A stretch of DNA of 19,691 nt from CAISIP01 sp046594635. GTDB taxonomy: Bacteria; Pseudomonadota; Gammaproteobacteria; Burkholderiales; Burkholderiaceae_C. Within the stretch, counting starts at the first letter, position 1. The number at the start of each line of letters is the position of its first letter. Where the stretch lies: assembly GCA_046594635.1 (NCBI GenBank), contig JBKJRR010000032.1:1-19691 (forward strand). The letters run 5' to 3'. This document shows, one piece after another, positions 1-8,303 of this stretch. Both the position numbers and the translations under genes were made by a program. Below the pieces are notes generated by a model, which saw only the letters and a program-made list of their open reading frames with translations, had not been told where the DNA came from and did not search any database.

Positions 1-46
1 CCTGGCCCGGAGGTGCTGCTGTCGCTCTTGCGCGGACAAGCGGCGG

Positions 47-75
47 ATTATACCAATTCAATGCCCGGTTGCCCA
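47..75 (-). promoter_or_regulatory. Sigma-70 promoter with extended -10, reading leftward out of the window
   Basis: On the minus strand there is a perfect TATAAT (47-52) preceded by TG at the extended -10 position (TGGTATAAT). A weak -35 (TGGGCA, four of six consensus bases) sits 17 bp upstream at 70-75. It begins about 30 bp past the dnaG stop codon and points away from dnaG, so it should drive the next gene outside the window. In many proteobacteria rpoD follows dnaG; that identity is inference, since no coding sequence of it is visible here. Confidence 0.6.
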
Positions 76-104
76 CCCCCGTAGGGTGAATTTGCCGCCG
101 GAAA

Positions 105-1988
105 TCAGGGCCGCAAGCGCATTGCCGACTCCAGCGACAGGCGCCTGGCCTGCAGTTCGCGGTAGCGCTGCAAGGCCAGCGGATCGGTCTGGGATGCCGC
201 AATTTCCAGTGTTTCCAGCGCCTTGAGGTGGTCGACCAGCATGCGCTGCAGCAGATTGCGCAGCTCCTGTATGGTGTCCTGCGGGTCATCGGTGGTCGGC
301 AGTTGCGCGTCGGCCATGACGCGCAATGCCAGTTCCTCCGACGGATGCTCGCGCAGGCCCTCGCGGATCGCGCCCCAGGGTTGCGCGCCGCGTTCATGCA
401 GTTCGTGTTCGAGCCATACGAACAGCTCGCCATGGGGCGGTGGCAACTGGCACAAAAGGGCGTGGTCTTCGGCCGGGAAGTGGTCCCAGGCCGCCATGTG
501 GCCGAGCAGGATACGCGCCGCATGGTCGGCCCGGCTGGCAGGCATGGCGCGTGCCCCCGTGCGCCGGGTTGTTGTGGTCCCCGACCAAGGGCGTCCTGCG
601 CGCGCCGACCGGCCCGGCGCTGAGCCTGGACGTGCGGCCGCGGGTCGCGAGGACATATCGGATTCCCGGACCACAGGCTGGTCGGGCGGGCCCCACAACG
701 CCGTCAGGTCCTGCACCGGCAACTGCACCAGGCTCGCGATCTCGCCCAGCAACTGGCGCTTGAGGGCGCCATCCGGCAACTGGCTCCACAACGGCCGCGC
801 GTGGGCGGCCATCAGCGCGCGCCCTTCGGCGGTCTGCAGATCACAACCTTCGCAGGCGGCATCCATCAGGAAGCGGCTCAACGGAACGGCCTGCTGAATG
901 CACTGGGCGAACGCTTCGTGGCCTTTGGCGCGGATGAAGCTGTCCGGATCGTGTTCGGGTGGCAGAAACAGGAACTTCACGTTGCGCACATCGCTGGCAT
1001 GGGGCAGGGCACCTTCCAGTGCTTTGCGCGCAGCGCGCCGGCCGGCGTTGTCGCCGTCAAAGCTGAACACCACGGCGTCGGTGAAACGAAACAGTTTTTG
1101 CACGTGCTCAGCTGTGCAGGCCGTGCCCAGCGTGGCCACCGCATTGGCAAACCCCAGCTGCGCCAGCGCCACCACGTCCATGTAGCCCTCGGTGACGAGC
1201 ACGAAACCCTGCTCGCGCAAAGCGGTGCGGGCCTCGAACAGGCCATACAACTCGCGCCCCTTTGTGAATACAGGGGTTTCAGGCGAGTTCAGGTATTTGG
1301 GCTTGTCGTCGCCGAGCACCCGACCACCGAAACCTATGCATTCGCCCTTGACGTTGCGGATCGGGAACATCAGCCGATCACGGAAGCGGTCATAGCGCTT
1401 TTCTTCGTCGGGGTCTTCCTGGTTCAGGATCACCAGCCCGCTTTCCACCAGCAGCGGATCGTCATACTCGGGGAAAACGCTGGCCAGGCTGCGCCAGCCC
1501 GGGGGTGCGTAGCCCAGACCAAACCGGCGTGCGATGTCGCCGCTCAGACCACGGCCCTTGCAATAAGCCACTGCCTGCGGCGTGTCCTTGAGTTCCCGGC
1601 GGTACGCGTCGCCGGCTTTTTCCAGCACGCTGGTCAAGGTGTTCTGCTTCTCACGCTGCTCGGCCACACGGGCGCGCTGCTGGGGCGAGAGGTCCTCTTC
1701 CGGCACCTGCATGCCGAATTGGCCGGCAAGATCCTTGACGGCCTCGACAAATCCCATGCCGGCATGGTCCATCAGGAAGCTGATGGCGTTGCCGTTCTTG
1801 CCACAACCAAAGCAGTGGTAGAACTGTTTGCTCGGGCTGACCGTGAACGATGGCGACTTTTCGGAGTGGAACGGGCAAAGGCCGGAGAAATTGGCCCCGG
1901 CCTTTCTGAGCGGCACATAACGCCCGACGATATCCACCACGTCGGCGCGCGCGACGAGTTCCTGGATGAATGACTGGGGGATGGACAC
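105..1988 (-). CDS. dnaG: DNA primase DnaG
   Basis: This is DNA primase, which makes RNA primers for the replication fork together with the DnaB helicase. The protein is 627 residues from a GTG start, normal for the family. The open frame continues about 100 codons further upstream, but that extension overlaps the neighbouring dehydrogenase gene and resembles nothing. The family pattern begins at SIPQSFIQELVARADVVDIV, right after the GTG. The zinc-binding domain shows C38, H41, C59 and C62 (CPFH...YHCFGCG). The Toprim catalytic core shows EGYMDV and FDGDNAG. A low-complexity Ala/Arg/Gly linker precedes the C-terminal helicase-binding region. No strong Shine-Dalgarno site is seen before the GTG. 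It lies 44 bp downstream of the dehydrogenase gene on the same strand, so co-transcription is possible. Confidence 0.97.
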   Translation of the reverse strand: MSIPQSFIQELVARADVVDIVGRYVPLRKAGANFSGLCPFHSEKSPSFTVSPSKQFYHCFGCGKNGNAISFLMDHAGMGFVEAVKDLAGQFGMQVPEEDLSPQQRARVAEQREKQNTLTSVLEKAGDAYRRELKDTPQAVAYCKGRGLSGDIARRFGLGYAPPGWRSLASVFPEYDDPLLVESGLVILNQEDPDEEKRYDRFRDRLMFPIRNVKGECIGFGGRVLGDDKPKYLNSPETPVFTKGRELYGLFEARTALREQGFVLVTEGYMDVVALAQLGFANAVATLGTACTAEHVQKLFRFTDAVVFSFDGDNAGRRAARKALEGALPHASDVRNVKFLFLPPEHDPDSFIRAKGHEAFAQCIQQAVPLSRFLMDAACEGCDLQTAEGRALMAAHARPLWSQLPDGALKRQLLGEIASLVQLPVQDLTALWGPPDQPVVRESDMSSRPAAARPGSAPGRSARAGRPWSGTTTTRRTGARAMPASRADHAARILLGHMAAWDHFPAEDHALLCQLPPPHGELFVWLEHELHERGAQPWGAIREGLREHPSEELALRVMADAQLPTTDDPQDTIQELRNLLQRMLVDHLKALETLEIAASQTDPLALQRYRELQARRLSLESAMRLRP

Positions 1989-2032
1989 GGACTTGTTTCT
2001 CGCGCCGGGATGCGCATTGCGGGCGTGGTGCG

Positions 2033-3085
2033 CTAAAGGGCAGGTGGGAACGGGCAGGCGTATTTGCTGCAAAAGGGCGCCAGCATCGGGGCAATGGTGG
2101 GATGCAGGTCGATGCCTTCGGCCAGCTGCTGCTGGCGTCGCAACATGCCGGCCTGACCCGGCAGTCGAACGGCGGGTCCGCCCAGACGTGGCGGATTGTC
2201 CCTGCAGGCCTTTGCCAGCCAGTCCATCTGGTGCAAGAAGGCATCTTTGCCACCATAGGCGTCGGGGTCGTGCAGCGTGATGTGCACGGTGGCTCCCCAT
2301 CCTTCGCGCGGGTCGGCGCGGCCATGGCCGGCCAGCGCGGCCGTCAGGGCCTCGACCGTCAGGCCCAGGCCATAACCCTTGTGCCCGTAGGCCACAGCCC
2401 CGATGGGCAGGAGGGTGCCGGGTGGGTCCTGGGCGAGCACGGTGGGGTCGTTGGTTGGCTGGCCTTGTGCGTCCATCAGCCAGGCTTCGGCAAATTTTTC
2501 GCCCGCTGCCGCCTTGCGGTTGACCATGCCGTTGGTCGTGATCGAGGCCGATATGTCGATCAATACGGGACCGCTGGATGTGGGAAATCCGATCGCGATC
2601 GGGTTCGGCGTCATGACGGCGCGGGTGCCACCAAAGGGTGCCACGCTGGCGGTGTTGGGGTCTGAGCAGGCGACCACGCCCAGCAAGCCTTCTTCAGCCA
2701 CACGCATCAGGTAAACCGCCAGGCAGGCGATATGGTGGCTGCGCCGGATCACCATCGATGCAAGGCCGAATTCGCGCGCCGCAGGGATCATGCGGTCAAG
2801 CGCCAGTTCCATCAGCCAGGGGCCGGGCAGGCGCTGACCGTCCCACAACATCGCGGCGGGCTTGCAACGGATTTCCTGAGGTTTGCCACTGCACGTCATG
2901 CGGCCCTGTTCGATCTCGCGCAGATAGGGGGCCAGCAGGGCCAGACCGTGGGTGTCGTGGCCCAGCAGGTCGCCGTTGCACAAGGTGCTGGCGACGCTGG
3001 CGGCGGGTGCCGCATCGAGGCCAGCCGCGACGAGCAGGTCGCGTGCCATTTGCTGTAGCGCTTGCGCGCCGTATCGTGTTGTCAT
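2033..3085 (-). CDS. Ldh2-family malate/L-lactate (ureidoglycolate-type) dehydrogenase
   Basis: This 350-residue protein belongs to the Ldh2/malate dehydrogenase-like family of NAD(P)-dependent 2-hydroxyacid oxidoreductases. The family includes malate, L-sulfolactate, ureidoglycolate and delta-1-piperideine-2-carboxylate enzymes. Family landmarks are GHDTHG at residues 42-47, the SHHIACLAVY segment holding the likely catalytic histidine, the VAPFGGTRAVMTPNPIAIGFP stretch, and the late GHKGYGLGL motif. Length matches the family. The start is ATG with a weak AAGG about 7-10 nt upstream. Substrate cannot be decided from sequence. It is divergent from the acyl-CoA ligase gene (92 bp between starts) and runs toward dnaG on the same strand. 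Confidence 0.9.
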   Translation of the reverse strand: MTTRYGAQALQQMARDLLVAAGLDAAPAASVASTLCNGDLLGHDTHGLALLAPYLREIEQGRMTCSGKPQEIRCKPAAMLWDGQRLPGPWLMELALDRMIPAAREFGLASMVIRRSHHIACLAVYLMRVAEEGLLGVVACSDPNTASVAPFGGTRAVMTPNPIAIGFPTSSGPVLIDISASITTNGMVNRKAAAGEKFAEAWLMDAQGQPTNDPTVLAQDPPGTLLPIGAVAYGHKGYGLGLTVEALTAALAGHGRADPREGWGATVHITLHDPDAYGGKDAFLHQMDWLAKACRDNPPRLGGPAVRLPGQAGMLRRQQQLAEGIDLHPTIAPMLAPFCSKYACPFPPAL

Positions 3086-3177
3086 GCCGGGCCTTGTGAA
3101 GCGGGATGCTGAATTTGCTCTAATGATGCCAGACCACCCATGGGTGGCCCCGCAGGCAGGCTCCGAGGAGACAGAGA

Positions 3178-4821
3178 ATGAGCAGCATTTTTGACCAGGA
3201 CCTGGAGCGCAACGCGGCCAACTTCGCGCCGCTCACACCTTTGTCGTTCATCGAGCGCACAGCCGTGGTGTATCCGGATCGGCTGGCCATTGTGCATGGC
3301 CCGTTGCGTCGCAACTGGTCCGACACCTACCGGCGCTGTCGCCAACTGGCCAGCGCCCTGATGGCCCACGGTGTGGTGAAGGGGCAGGCGGTCGCTGCCA
3401 TGTTGCCCAATTCGCCGCCCATGGTTGAAGCCCATTTCGGCGTGCCAATGGCCGGTGCCGTGCTCAACGCGCTCAACACCCGGCTTGACGCGCCGTCGAT
3501 CGCTTTCATGCTCGACCATGGCGAGGCCCGGGTCGTTCTGGTGGATGTCGAGTTTGCCGGCGTGATGCAAAAGGCCATCGCGCTGCGCCAGCGTACCGAG
3601 CCCTTGCTGGTGATCGACGTTGCCGATGCGCTGCATGGGCCGGGGCCGGCAGCCGGCATGGTGGAGTATGAGGACTTTCTGCGCCAAGGCGATCCGTCGT
3701 TTGACTGGCAACTGCCCGCAGATGAATGGGATGCGATCGCGCTGAACTACACCAGCGGCACCACCGGCAATCCCAAGGGCGTGGTCTACCACCACCGCGG
3801 CGCGGCCATCAATGCCATCTCCAATATTCTGGAGTGGGACATGGGCAAGCACCCAGTCTACCTGTGGACCTTGCCGATGTTCCATTGCAACGGCTGGTGT
3901 TTTCCGTGGACGATTGCGGCGCGCGCCGGCGTCAACGTGTGTCTGCGCAAGGTCGATGCGCAAGCCATTTTTGATGCCATGCGGGCGCATGGGGTGACCC
4001 ACTACTGCGGGGCCCCGATCGTGCACGGGATGCTGGTCAATGCGACCGACGACATGAAGCAGGGGCTGCCGGCCGGCATCAAGGCCATGGTGGCAGGCGC
4101 GGCGCCACCCGCATCGATGATCGAGGGCATGGAGCACATGGGTTTTGACCTGACCCATGTCTATGGCCTGACCGAGGTCTATGGTCCCGCGACAGTCTGC
4201 GCCAAGGACCCGAAATGGGATCTGCTGGATATCGGCGAGCGCGCACGCCTGAATGCGCGGCAGGGCGTGCGTTACCACCTGGAGCGCGACGTGAGGGTGA
4301 TGGATGCGCAAACCATGGAGCCGGTGCCGCAGGACGGGGAGACCATGGGTGAGATCATGTTCCGCGGCAACATCGCCATGAAGGGTTACTTGAAGAACCC
4401 CAAGGCGACCCAGGAGGCGTTTCAAGGGGGTTGGTTCCACAGCGGGGACCTGGCGGTGATGTACCCCGATGGCTACATGAAGATCAAGGACCGCAGCAAG
4501 GACATCATCATCTCGGGCGGCGAAAACATCTCGTCGATCGAGGTCGAAGATGTGCTTTACCGCCATCCCGCCGTGCTGGCCGCAGCCGTTGTGGCCAAGG
4601 CGGATGCGCGCTGGGGCGAGACGCCCTGCGCCTTTGTCGAGCTCAAGGCCGGCGTGCAACTGACGGCCCAGGACGTGGTGGACCATTGCAAGCGCCACCT
4701 CGCTGGCTTCAAGGTGCCACGCGCCGTGGTCTTCGGTGAGTTACCCAAGACCGCAACCGGCAAGATCCAGAAGTTCGAACTGCGCCGTCAGGCCGGTTCA
4801 GCCGACGCGATCGACGTGTAG
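3178..4821 (+). CDS. AMP-forming acyl-CoA synthetase (ANL superfamily)
   Basis: This 547-residue ligase activates a carboxylic acid as acyl-AMP and then transfers it to CoA. The nucleotide-binding P-loop YTSGTTGNPKGV begins at residue 191. The adenylation motif VYGLTEVYGP, the FHSGDLAVMYPDGY hinge segment and the C-terminal KTATGKIQK with catalytic Lys529 are all present. Overall it is most like the medium-chain/methylmercaptopropionate (DmdB-like) group of acyl-CoA ligases, recognisable by LPMFHCNGWCFPW, but the natural substrate is not decidable here. A good Shine-Dalgarno (GAGGAGA) precedes the ATG. It is divergent from the Ldh2-type gene and convergent with ggt, whose stop codon is about 50 bp away. 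Confidence 0.95.
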   Translation: MSSIFDQDLERNAANFAPLTPLSFIERTAVVYPDRLAIVHGPLRRNWSDTYRRCRQLASALMAHGVVKGQAVAAMLPNSPPMVEAHFGVPMAGAVLNALNTRLDAPSIAFMLDHGEARVVLVDVEFAGVMQKAIALRQRTEPLLVIDVADALHGPGPAAGMVEYEDFLRQGDPSFDWQLPADEWDAIALNYTSGTTGNPKGVVYHHRGAAINAISNILEWDMGKHPVYLWTLPMFHCNGWCFPWTIAARAGVNVCLRKVDAQAIFDAMRAHGVTHYCGAPIVHGMLVNATDDMKQGLPAGIKAMVAGAAPPASMIEGMEHMGFDLTHVYGLTEVYGPATVCAKDPKWDLLDIGERARLNARQGVRYHLERDVRVMDAQTMEPVPQDGETMGEIMFRGNIAMKGYLKNPKATQEAFQGGWFHSGDLAVMYPDGYMKIKDRSKDIIISGGENISSIEVEDVLYRHPAVLAAAVVAKADARWGETPCAFVELKAGVQLTAQDVVDHCKRHLAGFKVPRAVVFGELPKTATGKIQKFELRRQAGSADAIDV

Positions 4822-4870
4822 TCCCAGCGGGCTGACGGGGGCGTGTTGCGCGGCGATCTGGCCGCAACCA

Positions 4871-6688
4871 TCAGTCCCCCATCACGATACCTTCGCGCCG
4901 CGGATCGGCGCCGCCGAACCAGACCGTCTGTCCATGGGCCTGGCCGCGGGTGATGGCCTGCAGTCCGCTGGTCATGTTGACCTCGCGCACTTCGTGACCC
5001 CGCGCCTTGAGCGCGTCGACCGTGGCGATCGGGAAGCGCTTTTCTTCCAGGGTGGTCGGGCCGTTGAGTGACGCGAAGTTGGGCAGGTTGATCGCCTGCT
5101 GCGGCAACATGCCCCAGTTGAGCACGCCGTACAAGGTCTTGGCGGTGTAGTGAATGATCAGCGCGCCACCAGGGCTACCACCACTCATCAGCAGTTCACC
5201 GCTGGCCTTGTCGAACACCAGCGTAGGTGCCATCGACGAGCGCGGTCGCTTGCCGGCCTGCACCCGATTGGCGATCGGCGCACCTGTGGCATCGGCGGGC
5301 GCAAAGCTGAAATCGGTCAACTCGTTGTTGAGCAGAAAGCCGCGCACCATCTGACGTGCGCCGAAAGCGTCTTCGATCGTCGTGGTCATCGCGATCGCCT
5401 GACCATAGGCATCGACGATGGAGATATGCGATGTGCCGTATTCGATCTGGTCGGGCATGGGCGCAAACGAGGTCTTCACGCCCGCAGGATTTCCTGGTGT
5501 TGCCGTCTTCATGGTCGGTGCGCCGGGCGCCGGATTGATCAGACTTGCGCGTTGCGCCAGGTAGGCAGGGGCGACCATGTTCATCCAGTTACCACCAGGT
5601 CCCTGCACGAACGCAGGGTCGGCCACGTAAAGCGCGCGGTCAGCAAACGCCAGGCGCGAGGCCTCGGTATACAGGTGCAGCCACTGGGCCGATGGCAAAC
5701 CATCCTGCAAGGGCAACGAAGCCGCCGTGGTTTGGCCGAGAATGCCCAGGATCTGACCAATGGCGAGAGCGCCCGAACTGGGCGGCGGCATACCGCAGAT
5801 GCTGAAATCGCGCATCGCAACACGGTAGTCGAAACACAGCGGATCGCGCTTGACGGGTTTGTAGCCAGCCAGGTCCTGCAGACTCAGCTTGCCCGGGTTG
5901 CTCGGGTGGCCCTGCACCTTGTCGACGATGGCCTTGGCCACATCGCCCTCCAGCAAAGCTTTGGAGCCGCCTTGTGCGACCTGCCGCAGAACCTGGGCCA
6001 GTTCCGGATTGCGCAGCGTTTCGCCCACCGCGCGCGGGCTGCCATCGGCCCGGTAGAAATAGGCCGCGGCTACCGGGTCGTTGCGCAGGTATTTTTCGGT
6101 GCCCAGCAGGCTGTTGAGTCTGGCGCTGACCTTGAAGCCACGTTCTGCCAGCGTGATCGCCGGTTCGAACAAGCGGGCCCAGGGCAGTTTGCCGTGCTGC
6201 TGATGCGCCAGTTCCAGCATGCGCACCGTTCCGGGCACCCCGACCGATCGGCCGCCGACGACCGCGTCGTAGAAGGGGAGTGGCTTGCCGTCGGCGCCCA
6301 GGAACAATTTCTCGTCTGCGGCGGCAGGCGCGGTTTCGCGGCCGTCATAGGCTTGCACGGCCTTGCCGTCGTAGTGCATCAGAAATGCGCCGCCGCCGAT
6401 ACCGCTGGATTGGGGTTCGACCAGCGTCAACACCATCTGCACGGCAATCGCTGCGTCGATCGCACTGCCGCCGGCCTTGAGCACCTGGTAGCCAGCGTCC
6501 GTGGCCAGCGGATTGGCCGCCGCGACGGCGAACTTCTGGGTCGCCCAGCCGGGCTTTTCGGTGTAACCCGATGCGCCTTCGGGCTGGTCAGGGACGTTGT
6601 AGCTGAAATTGCCCGGGCCGCTCGCGCAACCGACCAGCAAGGCGGCTAGCGCGATGCTGCTGAGCGGCAGGGAATGTGGATGGTTCAT
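4871..6688 (-). CDS. ggt: Gamma-glutamyltransferase, lipoprotein-anchored
   Basis: This is a gamma-glutamyltransferase, which hydrolyses or transfers the gamma-glutamyl group of glutathione and related compounds. It is an N-terminal nucleophile hydrolase made as a proenzyme that cuts itself into two subunits. I place the start at ATG 6688 (605 residues), which has AGGAG 6 nt upstream; the frame stays open 23 codons further but without support. The N-terminus is a lipoprotein signal with lipobox LVGC just before ASGPGNFSYN, so the enzyme is expected to be periplasmic and lipid-anchored. The likely processing nucleophile is Thr419 in EYGTSHISIVD; GGSPGGALI is the conserved late glycine loop. 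An anchored form differs from the soluble periplasmic E. coli enzyme. Confidence 0.95.
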   Translation of the reverse strand: MNHPHSLPLSSIALAALLVGCASGPGNFSYNVPDQPEGASGYTEKPGWATQKFAVAAANPLATDAGYQVLKAGGSAIDAAIAVQMVLTLVEPQSSGIGGGAFLMHYDGKAVQAYDGRETAPAAADEKLFLGADGKPLPFYDAVVGGRSVGVPGTVRMLELAHQQHGKLPWARLFEPAITLAERGFKVSARLNSLLGTEKYLRNDPVAAAYFYRADGSPRAVGETLRNPELAQVLRQVAQGGSKALLEGDVAKAIVDKVQGHPSNPGKLSLQDLAGYKPVKRDPLCFDYRVAMRDFSICGMPPPSSGALAIGQILGILGQTTAASLPLQDGLPSAQWLHLYTEASRLAFADRALYVADPAFVQGPGGNWMNMVAPAYLAQRASLINPAPGAPTMKTATPGNPAGVKTSFAPMPDQIEYGTSHISIVDAYGQAIAMTTTIEDAFGARQMVRGFLLNNELTDFSFAPADATGAPIANRVQAGKRPRSSMAPTLVFDKASGELLMSGGSPGGALIIHYTAKTLYGVLNWGMLPQQAINLPNFASLNGPTTLEEKRFPIATVDALKARGHEVREVNMTSGLQAITRGQAHGQTVWFGGADPRREGIVMGD

Positions 6689-6781
6689 GTTGACTCCTGA
6701 GGGTATGGTTGTGCGGGATGCGCAAGCGAGGTGTCGAAAGAAGCGTTGGCCAAGCACCGGGTGGTGCCTGGCCGTTTCGGG

Positions 6782-7177
6782 TCAGGCGTCAAATCCGACC
6801 GGGGCTGGCTCTGCCGCGTCGAAATCGATCTCGACCCGCGCGCCATCCGGGTCGTGGAAGAACAACTGCCAGGTTCCGTATCCGACCAGGCGACGCAAGT
6901 CGAAGCGGATGCCACGCTGCTGCAGCATCGCGACGGTCGCCACCAGGTCGCGACCGGTAAATGCCATGTGATCGATCACACCCGACGGGTCTTGGGGCAA
7001 TACGCGTCCGGCGACGACATGCAGTACCGCGGTATCTCCGCTGTACAGCCATGCGCCGGGAAAATCGAACGGCGGTCGATGGCCGCTGCGCAGGTCCAGC
7101 ATTTCGCAATAAAAGGCCAGCGTGCGGTCCAGATCGGTGGACAGTACGGTGAAGTGGTTCATGCCAAGTATTGCCAT
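6782..7177 (-). CDS. VOC-family (glyoxalase/dioxygenase fold) protein
   Basis: This 131-residue single-module protein has the vicinal oxygen chelate fold shared by glyoxalase I, extradiol dioxygenases and fosfomycin-resistance proteins. Paired beta-alpha-beta modules are visible: MNHFTVLSTDLDRTLAFYCEMLDL at the N-terminus and IDHMAFTGRDL in the middle. Possible metal ligands are His8, His70 and Glu116 (DPDGARVEIDF). The ATG at 7177 is chosen over the TTG one codon upstream because GGAG lies 5 nt before it. It lies 93 bp upstream of ggt on the same strand and about 120 bp downstream of the short-chain dehydrogenase. The exact reaction is unknown. Confidence 0.88.
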   Translation of the reverse strand: MAILGMNHFTVLSTDLDRTLAFYCEMLDLRSGHRPPFDFPGAWLYSGDTAVLHVVAGRVLPQDPSGVIDHMAFTGRDLVATVAMLQQRGIRFDLRRLVGYGTWQLFFHDPDGARVEIDFDAAEPAPVGFDA

Positions 7178-7232
7178 CAAAACTCCGTCAAGGCGGGCCG
7201 CCCGGTGTGTGCGCGAGTGGGCCCTTTTGGTT

Positions 7233-7270
7233 CATGGTTCGCGTTGGTCGGCCACGCATGGCGAACCATG
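7233..7270. repeat. Perfect 10-bp inverted repeat between two co-directional genes
   Basis: The arms CATGGTTCGC (7233-7242) and GCGAACCATG (7261-7270) are perfect reverse complements separated by 18 nt. It sits downstream of the short-chain dehydrogenase stop and upstream of the VOC gene. Neither strand has a T-tract after it, so it does not look like a standard intrinsic terminator. It could be an operator or an mRNA hairpin. Confidence 0.55.
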
Positions 7271-7301
7271 GTGTGGATCCGTCAGGTACGCGCAGAAGGA
7301 G

Positions 7302-8060
7302 TCAGCGTGGTGCCAGTCGGATCGCGCCGTCCAGGCGGATCACCTCGCCATTGAGCATGTCGTTCTCTATGATGTGTCGCGCCAACTTTGCATAGTCCTC
7401 TGGTGTGCCCAGGCGTGACGGAAACGGCACATTCGCAGCCAGCGCGTCCTGCACTTCCTTGGGCATGCCGAACAACATTGGCGTGCCAAAGATGCCGGGC
7501 GCGATGGTCATGTTGCGAATGCCGTTGCGCGCGAGATCGCGCGCGATCGGCAAGGTCATGCCAACGATGCCACCTTTCGATGCGCTGTACGCGGCCTGAC
7601 CGATCTGACCGTCATAGGCCGCAACCGAAGCGGTAGAAATCATGACACCTCGCTCGCCTGTGCTCTCGGGTTCGTTCCTGCACATGGCGTCGGCGGCCAG
7701 GCGGATCATGTTGAAGCTGCCGATCAGGTTGACGGTGATGGTCTTGCTGAACACAGCCAGGCTGTGTGCGCCGTTCTTGCCAACTGTCTTTTCGGCCGGT
7801 GCGATGCCGGCGCAGTTGATCAGGCCCATCAATTTGCCCATGGCGACGGCCGTGGCCACCACAGCCTGACCATCGGCCTCCTGCGACACGTCACATTTGA
7901 CAAAGGCGCCACCGATTTCCTTGGCGATCGCCTCGCCTTTTTCGACCTGCATGTCAGCGATGACGACCTTGCCGCCCTGGGCCGTGAGCATGCGCGCTGC
8001 GCCTTCGCCCAGGCCCGATGCGCCGCCGGTCACGATAAATACTTTTCCTGCGATGTCCAT
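7302..8060 (-). CDS. Short-chain dehydrogenase, 3-hydroxyacyl-CoA dehydrogenase (HSD10-like) type
   Basis: This 252-residue protein is a classical short-chain dehydrogenase/reductase. It shows the cofactor motif TGGASGLG at residues 11-18, NCAG at 82-85, Asn111 and the catalytic set Ser145, Tyr158 and Lys162 (AAYSASKGG). The acidic residue at the end of strand 2 (IADMQ) favours NAD over NADP. The long insert before the catalytic serine and the segment QIGQAAYSASKGGIVGMTLP are typical of type-2 3-hydroxyacyl-CoA dehydrogenases, which act in fatty-acid or branched-chain acyl-CoA breakdown. Together with the nearby acyl-CoA ligase this suggests acyl-CoA metabolism, but the two are not in one operon. 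AAGGAA lies upstream of the ATG. Confidence 0.93.
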   Translation of the reverse strand: MDIAGKVFIVTGGASGLGEGAARMLTAQGGKVVIADMQVEKGEAIAKEIGGAFVKCDVSQEADGQAVVATAVAMGKLMGLINCAGIAPAEKTVGKNGAHSLAVFSKTITVNLIGSFNMIRLAADAMCRNEPESTGERGVMISTASVAAYDGQIGQAAYSASKGGIVGMTLPIARDLARNGIRNMTIAPGIFGTPMLFGMPKEVQDALAANVPFPSRLGTPEDYAKLARHIIENDMLNGEVIRLDGAIRLAPR

Positions 8061-8090
8061 GATGCGTTTCCTTTTTGCGGGAGTGAGAGA

Positions 8091-8105
8091 CGCGCCTTTG
8101 GCGCG
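8091..8105. repeat. Small GC-rich hairpin
   Basis: CGCGCC-TTT-GGCGCG is a perfect 6-bp inverted repeat with a 3-nt loop. It lies between the start of the short-chain dehydrogenase and the tRNA promoter. It has no T-tract. Its role is not known; chance is possible in GC-rich DNA. Confidence 0.35.
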
Positions 8106-8152
8106 ATGAAAGATTATGGCCTACACACCAGAGTAGCCCGAAAGACTGCTGC

Positions 8153-8158
8153 TATACT
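8153..8158 (+). promoter_or_regulatory. -10 box of the tRNA-Val promoter
   Basis: TATACT lies 19 bp before the mature 5' end of the tRNA. That is consistent with transcription starting shortly upstream of it. No convincing -35 hexamer is seen at the expected distance. Confidence 0.55.
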
Positions 8159-8176
8159 CGCGGTCTGGTTTATCCC

Positions 8177-8253
8177 AGGCGCGTAGCTCAGCTGGTTAGA
8201 GCACCACCTTGACATGGTGGGGGTCGATGGTTCGAGTCCATTCGCGCCTACCA
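8177..8253 (+). tRNA. tRNA-Val (anticodon GAC)
   Basis: A complete 77-nt cloverleaf can be folded by eye. The acceptor stem AGGCGCG (8177-8183) pairs with CGCGCCT (8243-8249), the D stem is GCTC/GAGC, the anticodon stem CCACC/GGTGG encloses loop TTGACAT, and the T stem GATGG/CCATT encloses TTCGAGT. The anticodon GAC (8211-8213) reads the valine codon GUC. The 3' CCA is encoded. The right-hand end of the gene borders a gene-poor region with integrase remains, so the tRNA probably served as an integration site. Confidence 0.97.
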
Positions 8254-8270
8254 AATTTCTCGAATGAATT

Positions 8271-8303
8271 AAGCACTTAGTGGAAACGCTTGGTGCTTTT
8301 TTT
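8271..8303 (+). terminator. Intrinsic terminator of tRNA-Val
   Basis: AAGCAC (8271-8276) pairs with GTGCTT (8293-8298) and leads into a run of seven T (8297-8303). It starts 17 nt after the tRNA CCA end, so it should end the tRNA transcript. Confidence 0.75.

Noticed and set aside
801..1973. 390-codon plus-strand open frame
   Set aside because: It is antisense to the conserved core of dnaG and has no family resemblance; long antisense frames are common in GC-rich genes.
1989..2300. N-terminal extension of the dnaG frame
   Set aside because: It overlaps the 3' end of the dehydrogenase gene and lacks primase similarity; the family sequence starts at the GTG.
3082..4698. 538-codon minus-strand open frame
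   Set aside because: It is antisense to the acyl-CoA ligase, whose motifs are clear on the other strand; it is rich in His and Arg as expected of a shadow frame.
5150..6649. 499-codon plus-strand open frame
   Set aside because: It is antisense to ggt and has no recognisable domain.
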